A stretch of 64,000 nt of DNA from Aphis gossypii (Eukaryota; Arthropoda; Insecta; Hemiptera; Aphididae), in NCBI RefSeq assembly GCF_020184175.1, contig NC_065533.1, positions 3,804,695-3,868,694 of the forward strand. The letters run 5' to 3'. Below the pieces are notes generated by a model that saw only the letters and a program-made list of their open reading frames with translations, was not told the origin of the DNA and made no database searches. Position 1 is the first letter of the stretch. Each line of letters starts with the position of its first letter. This document shows, piece after piece, positions 25,934 through 35,568 of this stretch. The position numbers were made by a program, and so were the translations under genes.

Positions 25934-26264
25934 ACGTAACTGGTAGACTTATCGCCGTGTTCGTCGGTTGCCGCCTCGTTTCACGAGTGTCTTCGCGGCT
26001 ATGTCCGGAACGTAACTGGTAGATTCGTCGGTTGCCGCCTCGTTTCACGAGTGTCTTCGCTGCTATGTCCGGAACGTAACTGGTAGATCGTCGGTTGCCG
26101 CCTCGTTTCACGAGTGTCTTCGCTGCTTAGTCCGGAACGTAACTGGTAGGTTCGTCGGTTGCCGCCTCGTTTCACGAGTGTCTTCGCTGCTTAGTCCGGA
26201 ACGTAACTGGTAGGTTCGTCGGTTGCCGCCTCGTTTCACGAGTGTCTTCGCTGCTTAGTCCGGA
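25934..26264. repeat. Tandem array, five units of about 64 bp
   Basis: Units start at 25934, 26010, 26074, 26137 and 26201, each opening ACGTAACTGGTAG and closing GTCCGGA. Lengths are 76, 64, 63, 64 and 64; the first carries a 12-base insertion. A degenerate partial unit precedes it (about 25907-25933). Units differ by single substitutions or indels (GATTCG, GATCG, GGTTCG; CTATG, CTTAG), so the array is young or homogenised. Each unit contains CTCGTTTCACGAG, a 5-bp hairpin with a three-base loop. The changing unit lengths break any reading frame, so the minus ORF over it is not a gene. Confidence 0.93.
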
Positions 26265-26386
26265 GTGGAATTCGTAGAAATCAGTATTATGTTCGTCGTT
26301 CGTCGTTGTGTTGACTTATATGTTGACGATGGTGATAATGACTGAATACTAATTTGTCTTGAAAAGTGCCCGGTATATATACTGTG

Positions 26387-26452
26387 ATCCGTACCGACTA
26401 GTAAACCACCAGTATGCCGCCGTGCGTGTTTGTGCTTACTGTCGGTACGGAT
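26387..26452. other. Long perfect-stem hairpin
   Basis: ATCCGTACCGAC (26387-26398) pairs exactly with GTCGGTACGGAT (26441-26452). AGTAA pairs with TTACT just inside, leaving one bulged T. The stem is thus about 17 bp with a loop of about 31 bases rich in GCC and GTG. A TATATATAC stretch lies just upstream at about 26373. Confidence 0.7.
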
Positions 26453-26632
26453 TTCCTCATTATGGAGTCAATTTTGAACTTATAGATCTGTATGGGGTGT
26501 TGTTATTTTCTTCACTGTGTCCCCTATCCATCGCCGTACTTGGTGAGACTCTGTGATGAATCTAAAGGGTTTAAATTCACCGCTAAGTCTCTCAGATGGT
26601 ATTGTTTTTATGTATGCTGTGTTGTGATTGGT

Positions 26633-26648
26633 GGTCCTGAAAAGGACC
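26633..26648 (-). other. Histone-type mRNA 3' stem-loop motif without a histone gene
   Basis: Read on the minus strand this is GGTCCT-TTTC-AGGACC: a 6-bp stem and 4-base loop, preceded by AAAAA and followed by ACCA. That matches the metazoan replication-dependent histone stem-loop consensus (GGYYYTHTHARRRCC with A-rich flanks). The minus-strand DNA upstream is AT-rich and encodes no recognisable histone end, and no purine-rich downstream element is obvious. It is either a stray relic or coincidence. Confidence 0.45.
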
Positions 26649-26690
26649 TTTTTATATGGTGACGGCTACACCGTTACAACTTAGAGAAAT

Positions 26691-29138
26691 TATTTATACG
26701 AATCTAATAGTACCAAACCTTATCCTGAATTGGAAGTAATTTATAAGTATAAAAGTATTATACTTCGATTAAAAAAACACAAATATATAAACGCATTTAT
26801 TTATTTTTTAATTTTTATTTATGTATGTTATGATAACAGCGCCTCAAAGGCAGAAGTTTTGTGCAGATTGTGAAATTATTTAAAGTCATAGAATACAAGT
26901 TATATTGTTATATTGTTTATATTCTATAATACGCTTAAATTAAACTCTATGAATATTGCATGACAACATACATACATAGGTATCGTAATCAAATTTAAGA
27001 GTTGTTACTTATTTTTTTATTACAATAAATCGAAGAATAAACATCTAATAAAAACTTATATTAACAATTTATTTAAAGTTTAAATTAACTTAGGCAAATT
27101 TTTGGAATCTGATGTAATTTGACTTAAAAAATATTTATACTTTTTCTCCAATATTTTAAATTAATAAATAAATTTTATTTTCGCATCGTGAAGTTATTGG
27201 ACTGAAATAAAATATTTTATATTATTTCAAGAGAAGCGAAGGATATATTATATTAGTTTTACAATGATACATTTTGTTTTTGTGACTGTCATCACGTTTT
27301 CGAACAAAAAATCTATTTCAATTTTTAACTTTGATGGTGGTTTCTAGTAGCTTATTTCATCTAGTTGAAGGAGAAAGAAAATGTCAGTATTTTTTTTAAT
27401 AACCGAAGAAAGCTAACGAAAAATAGAAGTAAAACCGAAATATTTACGCAACACTTGTTTTTGACAAAATCGATACCATTTTTTCTTAGTTTTATTTTTC
27501 TATCAATATTGATAAAATATATTTTATTTCGTTTCGTTTCTCTATAAAAACACTTTAAATTAATACACAAAGTAGATTTTTAATGCAGCAGCTACAAATA
27601 TATACTCACATCATTTTTTATACATATTCGAAATTTTTTTTAAGTATTTTACGAAATCGGAAATTTATTCAAGTTTAAAATGGCGATTTTAAATAATTTG
27701 TTTTAATTAAAAAAACATAGATTTATATTATCCTATTGACACTATTATATGATATGACTTCAATATAATATAGTAGAACTTAGAAATATTACTATTATTA
27801 ATACTATAAATACTATAATTAACTATTATTTTCAATTCTGAATTATGAAATTTCTTTACTATCTATTATCACTTTTTGTCAGCAACAAAAATGGTTCAAA
27901 TATAAATAAAAAAAATTTATTGTAAATCTAGAAAATATGTTCATAAGCGTTTAAAATTAGAATTTAACGAATTTCATCAAAATCACTAAAATATGCAAAT
28001 TAGGTTAATTACACAAGTAAACGTTAGATAACGATGTTAATATTTTATTATAATTCAAAAATATTATTCGCAGGGGCATATTATGTCAACTAAAATAGTT
28101 CAAAATAAATAAAAACTAATAAGTTTAATATTATTGAATGTGATTTTTTATAAAAATCATTTGACATAATTTACAATAATTTGAAAAAAAAATCACAAAA
28201 CAAGATATTATCAGTGAAAAAAATGTAATAGAATTATTATACTACGTTGTTTCTAATTCGAATTAAATTATATGAATTACAGTACGCTTAACGCATTTTT
28301 TATTAATGAGTTTATTGAAACGATAAAATATTAATAGAGGTAAAATAATAAAATACAGCTTTTTAAATATCTTTTATTATGTTTTTAAAAAGTTGTAGTT
28401 TTAATCCTCAAAATATTCATATACCACAATAACTATACAATGAAGAAACTTAATACTATAATACAACACTTTTTTTTTAAAAAAAAAAAAGCAAAACAAC
28501 ACCTGCAGTATTTAAACCTAAGACTCTATACTTCCCTTTCGATTATTTTTAAACGGAACTCAAATTGAATAATACGACGGAATAAATATTCTCGTATAAT
28601 ATAATTCGATTTATCCAGCATAACGGTTTCGATATAATTTTTAGTTGATCGTTTTGTATATTATACGGGAGAAAACATGAAATACAATATTATAATAGTA
28701 TCAACAATATTATACCATTTGTACGTTGAACTACTGTGGTCTATCAATTGATAGTAATGCGGTGATATATTTACTACTTTCTTCATAAAAAAAGATATTT
28801 GGTTAAGAAAAATATTGCTTTTACACCAACAAATAACTTTTATGACATTACGTAATATATTATTCATCACCTATAACATCATAAATATAAAGACGAATTA
28901 TTTGTTTTTATTTTTTACACCACAAACTATTTTTTTTTTTTTTAATTTTCTAATAATTACTAGCATACTTTTGCTTATTATACGGTATTGTGACAAATTA
29001 AATATAGTACATATATTGTACTTAAACTTAGGTATTCTATAAAAAAAAATTATAGTTTAGAATTTGTAAACATGAAAAAAAAAATCTTTTAGAAGTCAGT
29101 TACTGAATTTTGTTTTGTTTTTTTTTTGTTTTACTTAC
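26691..29138. other. AT-rich non-coding stretch
   Basis: No gene supported. Open frames on both strands around 27361-27570 coincide with low-complexity sequence. Poly-T and poly-A tracts meet near 28469-28491. Confidence 0.5.
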
Positions 29139-29243
29139 ATAGTGTTTGTGGCAGTTATCGGGATGACATACGAGTCTACATTTGTGGCGAATAAAAACAG
29201 ACCAGCTTTCATATAATACGTTTGGGTGTGTCCTTATGGACTT
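29139..29243 (-). CDS. Exon-like segment with consensus donor, function unknown
   Basis: On the minus strand a 35-codon open stretch ends exactly at a consensus donor GTAAGT (plus-strand ACTTAC at 29133-29138). It reads THPNVLYESWSVFIRHK then CRLVCHPDNCHKHY, with three cysteines and several histidines, which is unusual composition for this DNA. A TAA precedes it in frame, and the likely acceptor (an AG near 29235-29240) lacks a pyrimidine tract. The opposite strand also reads openly here, so the evidence is the donor plus residue mix only. A zinc-binding motif is conceivable but not established; a transposon scrap is equally possible. Confidence 0.25.
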
Positions 29244-30671
29244 TTAAAAATTTGTTCTCCAATTCCAATATAACAGTAACCAAATAGTCAAGTATATTAT
29301 TGCACAAAACACATTTCTGTAGCACTTGGACTTCCAAACATTTGTTAAAACCTAAAAGGTTTCGAATATTTTATCTGTTATCTATCATTAAGAGTATCAC
29401 ATTCTGAATATTAAACATATTTTTTTTTATACACGCACTTAAAGAGTTTAAAAAGAAATTTGAAGAATATATCAAAAAAAAAAAAAAAAATGCGTTATTA
29501 TAAATACGTACACGTTACATTTTACGAAAAAAAAAATGTTTACATTATATTGAACACCGAATCATCTTATACATTTATTAAATATGCAATACCTAATTAT
29601 TTAGGAATAAGTAATTGTTTCTGTAAAAATAAAAATATTTCTTAGTATTCAAGACATTAAATTAAAACCTTTTACGAAAAAAAAAAAATTAAACCTATTG
29701 AAAATCAGAATAATTGCATAATACTTTATTTTACCACAAATATTATCAGACATCGAGAGCATCAAGCACGTTTTTTCTACCTTAAGTGCTGAACATTTTT
29801 GTTGTACTATTTTCAATTTTCTACTGGTACAAAATTTAATGATTTAAAAATATTTCGTCACAAATTTTTAGTTTACATTTAAAGTTATGTATTTATTACC
29901 TATATGTGGGTACCTATATGTTGTACTGTAAAAGTGTATATCATTTAATATTATAATTTAATGTTATTTACTATAATCTATGGGTCATGGCGTTTAATGA
30001 GATTTTATTTAATTAATATCCACCTTTCATATATGTTGTTTTGTGTTTGTATTTGTAAGTTATAGCTAGGTACATAAATGTTGCTTTTAATTTTTTTGGT
30101 TTTATAGTTTTGTTTGTTTTCCAAAGCTAAAAATAAATTAGTATCTTAAAATATTATACTTGATTCAATTTCTATATTAATATTACTCAGAAGCTTATTA
30201 AGTATATAGTATATAATTATAAAAATTATTAATTTCTAAAGCTATATTCAAATATATTATATAAGTATGTATAAAGTACACATATATGATTGTGATAACA
30301 TCAACAGTATGACAACTTCGCCAATGAATAATGTTTAATGATAATTGAAATTGATATTATTTTCCAACCAAATACAGGACAAAATAATATTTTATATTTA
30401 TATAAGACTAGAATTTAAAATAATATAGATTACATGATCCAAGAATACTTGATTCTATTTATACATATTGTTTTGACACTAGTTATCATTTAAAAAAAAA
30501 ATCATTAAATTAAATAAGAGTTCGAGTATTGTTTTATTATTTTATAAAGATAATACAACAATTAGCAATAGAATGTGGACATGTTTTATAAGAATAATAT
30601 GATCCAAATTTATTGTTTTAATACAATATGAAATTTATTATGATACTTAACCTTTTTATAGACATATGTAC
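29244..30671. other. AT-rich non-coding stretch
   Basis: Nothing recognised beyond poly-A runs (for example about 29474-29490). Confidence 0.5.
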
Positions 30672-30851
30672 ATTATTACCAGGGCCGTATTTACGTCTAG
30701 GCCGGCAGAATTTTGGGAGCGGAAAATTTTGTAAGAAATAGAAAAAAAAATCCTATAAATATTTACTACATTTTTTTTTTGTTGGAGTAGGGGTGGTATA
30801 TTTAAATGGGCCTAGGGAGGCACCTGTTCTAAATCCGGCACTGATTATTAT
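30672..30851. mobile_element. hAT-type MITE with near-perfect target duplication
   Basis: The element spans 30680-30843 (164 bases). It begins CAGGGCCGTATTTA and ends TAAATCCGGCACTG, inverted repeats with two mismatches over 14. The flanks are ATTATTAC and ATTATTAT, 7 of 8 identical. CTAGGCC sits just inside both ends. Non-coding; the CAG...CTG termini and 8-bp duplication indicate hAT. Confidence 0.82.
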
Positions 30852-33800
30852 AATAATCCTACAACATAATAATGTAATATAATATTAAAATATTATTATT
30901 AAGCTAATTCATGATAGTGAAACAACAAAGGTATTATATTTAACAGCTAAAAGTGGTTTTAGTGTAGAACTTTCAGAGAAATGTTCTATGGAATGTTTTG
31001 ACGCCTTGAAACTTATCTAATATTAAATTTATACAAACAATATTAGCAAATGTTAAAATTTATTTGGTTATCCTAGTTAATAAATATAACAAGATTGATT
31101 TTTTAATAATATCGAAAAAATAATAATAATATGACTTATGCCAACATGACAAATACTAATTGAACATATAACTTTAAATCTTTATTTATCTTAATTTTGT
31201 CAAAATATGAACTTAAAATGCTTATTTAACAAAAATTTATGTTTATATGTTAGTTTACACCCTTCTATTGTTTGGAATGTTGATGAGTTTATAATTATAA
31301 TATGATATACGATATTTTGTCACAGGCAAACAAACAGACGATGCGTTAATGCTTTACGGCAAAGATATTAAATATTGCAATTGTTGATTTTATCACTAAC
31401 AAAAAACTGATAAACATATTAATATTATTAATATAAATATTGTCTTAGCATATAATAGTAATAGGTATATATTTGTATAGATATGTACATTCTTATGACT
31501 AATAACTTTTTTATGAGAGACGTAATCTTAGTGTTATATATATATTATTATCTCGTACTTTGTACATTTCACAAATTATTCCTGTTTACAAGAATTTAAT
31601 ATGTTAATCATCAAAATAATTGGATTTAAACCATGTATACCAATTAGTTTGTGTCAAACTATAAACTTCACGGCTATAAAATATCTGATATCAATATGAT
31701 ATAATAATAGTATTATTATTATATATACCACCAAAGTTAAGATGACTGCTGATAATTAACCATTGGAGAACCAAAATTGCAACTTTTCATTAATATTGTT
31801 TTAAAAACCATTGATAAGTAATGACTATTATAAAAAAATAAGCCCCTGGATTATATAATAATTATTTATAATTTATTTTAGTTATAATCATTTTGAAACT
31901 GTATTTTTCACAATATATATTTAAAGTATTTAAATGCAAATATCAAAGAATATGAGATGTTCAGTAGTTCAAAAATAAACTATAATAATATATGTATATT
32001 GTATATGTCAATAAAATGTTATATTAATATACCTTTAATATTTAAAAACAATGTCACACTAGTATTACATTTTTAATATTGATTTTAATTTAAATTTTTA
32101 ATAAAAAAAAAAAAAAAACTTTTTTGAGTTTTGAATGTATTGGTTTTATAATAATTGTGTTATTGTGTTATTAATAAATTGCATTGTTTTGATTGACCTC
32201 TATTTTATGAATAGTAGATAGTTGGTTCATTAAATGGTTAGCAATAACTAATTCTTAGTAAGTTATTTTCAATATAATTGGAAAAATATTATGGTAAAAT
32301 CCGAATTTTTCTACAAAATAATAATTTATCAAAAAACTTCAAAGTTGAATAACTGTTAACTATAATCTATAGATAACCGATATTTTCATCAAACATTCGT
32401 ATTAGAATTTATTAAACATGATATTATATCTTTCTATATATTTTGCGCTATTAATAGATATTTAAATGATAAAACATCTATTGAAGATAATTTTTTTGAT
32501 TTACGTATGACGAAAAATTGATTTTTGAGTAATAAAACTCGGAAAACAGCTTTTATAATAGGTTTCTTCGTTCCTCGTAAGATTTTTATTTTATGATTAA
32601 AAAATATCAAATTTAGTAACATAATCACATAATATTTTATATCTACATAAGCGTTTAAACTTCGTATTTTTAGAAAATTCATAAAATGTTTGATTATAAA
32701 ACCTCAGAATTGTAAATGTAATAAAAAATTCTTCAAACTTTTTATTATTGCTAATTTAGACTACCTACTAGTCTAAACTTTTTTTTTTTATAGATTATTG
32801 AAGTTTTGACACAACAATTTTGACGACACACTAAATATTTATACTTATAATAAAAATGTTTGATATTTTTGATAATTCTACCATAAATCAATATTATTTA
32901 TCTCAATAATTTGACTAAAGATTTTCTTAATTCTTATAATATTAACCTTCATTGTCATACCAGTATTCTGAATTTCGATAAAATTCACAACACAAAACGC
33001 ATACCTACAATTAGTTTTTTCACACCCACTATCATATCAAACGATAACAATATTTTTTTTAACAGGACTTAAAGTCAAAGTCCCTATGTATGTATAAGAC
33101 ATATAACCCACAGTATACAAAATATTTTCACCGGCTTACTGTCACTTTCAAAACTTTTGTGTTTATATCTCATGGCTCAAGTAAAAAAAAAAAATATGCA
33201 GGAAAAGCCATTGGACTTACCCTTTGGTTAAGTATACAAATCTCTTACCTCTTGAATACAATTTTCATCATATATAAGTACCTATATTCATTGTTGTAAA
33301 AAATAAACATAGACGGGCCAGTTAAAATAATATTAAGCCGAAAATTCTACTGCATTATCTGTCATAGGCAAACGCTTAAGGATGAGGGTAAACGAGCTAC
33401 TACGTGACAACCTATCTATGCTGTCCAATACATCAAACAATTATTATGATATAAAAACGTCACCATAATAATATTTTAACAGTCATTTTAAGTTTTGACG
33501 CTATGCATTATCTGTGCAGTCCTTTACTTACAATATTTGCACATCGTTAGACCAATCAGCCGTTCGCGGTGAACACATACATAACAATAACTAAATAATT
33601 GGTGGTACATATTATTTTATTGTCATTATTTTGCTCCCATGCAAAAGTTTGTTATTGTTATTATTGTTTTTTTGGTATAAATAACTGTTCGTTTGGAGTG
33701 TATAAACACCAATAAATCCTCATAAAAATCATATTATTATTATTGTTACTTTCGATATAATACCACGCTGTCATGTTATGATCTATATTTTTAATACTGC

Positions 33801-34773
33801 ATTTTGTTTACAATATTTTGTATGTAAATGCTCTCGTTGGTATCAAAATTAAACTCAATACTTATTTTTTTTAGTATAATAACTATATTTTGATTTTTGT
33901 TTTGTTTTTACTGAATTTTTAATACCTATCCATTTAACTACACGACTTATTAGATAAATTTGATCATTAATATTGATACTACAAATGCGATACTATTGAA
34001 ACAGTTAGTTACTGGTGTATATATTAAATTGTAAATGATAATAATTATTCTGTTGAATAAGTGTTTTGAGAATAATATGTTCTATTAACTTGTTTAAAGT
34101 TTCTGTCAATATCAGTTTGAAAAAAATCTTTTGTGATGCCGGTCGGTAAACTTTAATAAAAATCATGATAACTCGTAACTATAAGTGGCAATAGATAGAC
34201 TAAATCCTATTTATTAACATAATTTAAACAGGTTTAGAATATGTTAATGGTGTCAAAAAATTTCACCGGTCATAACCTTTGAAGTGATATAGTTTGAAAC
34301 TGTAGATCAAAATGTTTGATTGTAAAAAAATTTAACTTTTTTTTTCAACATCCTTAGTACAATGATACCACTTTATGATTTTTCATCATACAAAATACTT
34401 CTCTTCTCCATTGTAATAGATTTTGAACAGAGCCTGTGAGCTATTGGATTTACAAAGTTTTAAATAGTTTTCATTTTATTCGTGGGAAACATTTTCGATA
34501 ATAAAGTTCCAACAAAACTACAAAAGTTCATCTTAAAATCGATTCCAAACTAAATATATGATATATGGCATGTTAATTATTTATGATAAGCTACTATTTA
34601 ATGTTTTAATAGCTTATTAGTATTACATTTAAATATTAACGAAACATAACATCCAAGCATTCGTAGAACACTTATTTTGGATTTTAAGACACATTTAAAA
34701 TATTCTGAAATAATTTATTTATTTATTCCCATTAGTTTAAATTGTTTTTTTATTATTTTTATTATCTGTTTAG
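30852..34773. other. AT-rich non-coding stretch
   Basis: No gene confirmed. A 43-codon plus-strand frame at 33337-33468 (STALSVIGKRLRMRVNELLR then DNLSMLSN) looks coding-like but has no splice or start support, and its DNA resembles dispersed repeat. A CCAAT-type motif occurs at about 33552. Poly-A of 16 occurs near 32103-32119. Confidence 0.4.
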
Positions 34774-34935
34774 GTAACAAGTGAGTACGGTATAATGATG
34801 TTTAATTGCATATTTTTCCCCTTTCAATTAGTAGATGTGACGTCACGCTATGCGCTCGTATGGCCAAAAACTAAATTTTTATATTTTTCATATGGACCTC
34901 CCAAAGGGCCTTTGTCAATACGTTCCATTTTTTAA
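34774..34935 (+). CDS. Terminal-exon-like ORF, function unknown
   Basis: A 53-codon frame begins exactly after a good acceptor (pyrimidine-rich TTATTATCTGTTTAG, AG at 34772-34773) and ends at a TAA. It reads VTSEYGIMMFNCIFFPF, then LVDVTSRYALVWPKTKF and YGPPKGPLSIRSIF. The mix is protein-like, but the DNA carries a perfect GTGACGTCAC palindrome at 34837-34846 and an interrupted palindrome CAAAGGGCCTTTG near 34901, so the GC rise might be regulatory or transposon-derived. No upstream exon or family is recognised. Confidence 0.22.
   Translation, partial: VTSEYGIMMFNCIFFPFQLVDVTSRYALVWPKTKFLYFSYGPPKGPLSIRSIF
34837..34846. promoter_or_regulatory. Perfect CRE-type palindrome GTGACGTCAC
   Basis: TGACGTCA is the full cyclic-AMP response element bound by CREB/ATF bZIP dimers. 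It is one site in a GC-shifted patch with no identified promoter. Confidence 0.3.
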
Positions 34936-34976
34936 GGACACCTTTTTCAACATGATATTCCATAATATACGATATA

Positions 34977-35183
34977 TTATACATCTATATAGTATATATA
35001 TATATATATATGCATACTAAATCCCTCCATTACGATAAAGACACATGTGTGGGATCTGCTCTCACGGGACTGCATGATGTGACCTAGCGAGGACAGTGTA
35101 TTGGATGAATAGTATAATGTTGTGCGAAGGTCTAGCGCTAAAAGTTTCACCGCAAACGGGGTTCTGAACCGAGGGCCGTTCAT
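34977..35183 (-). CDS. GC-shifted ORF, function unknown
   Basis: A 68-codon ORF with a true ATG at 35183. About 55 codons before the TA-repeat end look protein-like: NGPRFRTPFAVKLLALDL, RTTLYYSSNTLSSLGHIM and QSRESRSHTCVF. G+C here is far above the surroundings. A GTATGC at the end of the polar part could serve as donor before the frame runs into the (TA)n repeat at 34993-35011. No family is recognised. It could be a first exon, a mobile element scrap or GC-driven chance. Confidence 0.2.
   Translation of the reverse strand: MNGPRFRTPFAVKLLALDLRTTLYYSSNTLSSLGHIMQSRESRSHTCVFIVMEGFSMHIYIYIYYIDV
34993..35011. repeat. (TA)n microsatellite
   Basis: About nine uninterrupted TA units. Confidence 0.95.
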
Positions 35184-35277
35184 GTCATGACTAACTCGTT
35201 AGGCTGGCATGTTCAAATGCAAACTTATGATCAATAATTCCCAAACTGTTATATTATTATTTCTTAAATAACTCAGC

Positions 35278-35568
35278 ATGGAACGTGATTTGTTTTCGAT
35301 TTTTATCACGACTGTGAATGTATTTGAATCAAATTATAATGTCACTTATTGTAAGATCCGAGTAACACACGCATTGACAAGATGTTTAATTATACATTTG
35401 TTGGAATGGGCTTCATCTACAATAGACCAAACACAGTCTTATAATTATATAGGTATTACTATAATAATAAATTACAATACTACGGCTGATTGTCACCATA
35501 CGATTACACGAGTGCAATGTATAAGCATAGCCACAAGTGTGTGTTCAAAAACAAATACGTCTAAATAA
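35278..35568 (+). CDS. 96-codon ORF, possible first exon
   Basis: An ATG in an excellent context (AGCATGG) opens MERDLFSIFITTVNVFES and later LLEWASSTIDQTQSYNYI. A plausible donor follows there (AG then GTATTA at 35453). The full frame continues to 96 codons. Length alone is borderline against chance in this composition, and there is no recognised domain or signal sequence. The start context and donor make a 58-residue first exon conceivable. Confidence 0.2.
   Translation: MERDLFSIFITTVNVFESNYNVTYCKIRVTHALTRCLIIHLLEWASSTIDQTQSYNYIGITIIINYNTTADCHHTITRVQCISIATSVCSKTNTSK

Larger units (their letters stand above)
25570..26690. other. GC-rich island of unknown nature
   Basis: About 1.1 kb of clearly GC-rich, CpG-rich DNA inside AT-rich surroundings, with sharp edges. 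It contains an imperfect hairpin at 25585-25606 (GGCTAGCTTG against CAAGCGAGCC), another at 25792-25826, the tandem array at 25934-26264, a 66-base hairpin at 26387-26452 and a histone-type stem-loop at 26633-26648. An ORF at 26359-26556 crosses the large hairpin and is unlikely to be real. No terminal repeats or target duplication were found at the edges. Candidates are a promoter-like CpG island with satellite repeats, a structured non-coding RNA gene, or a composite mobile element. I cannot decide among these by eye. Confidence 0.5.

Noticed and set aside
25923..26111. Minus-strand ORF with repeated KRGGNRR-type residues, as a repeat protein.
   Set aside because: It is the translation of the 64-bp tandem array; unit lengths of 63, 64 and 76 break the frame.
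28072..31850. CAGGGGC at 28072 and GCCCCTG near 31844 as ends of a 3.8-kb hAT element.
   Set aside because: The 8-base flanks do not match and there is no transposase-like sequence between; the short motifs are coincidental.
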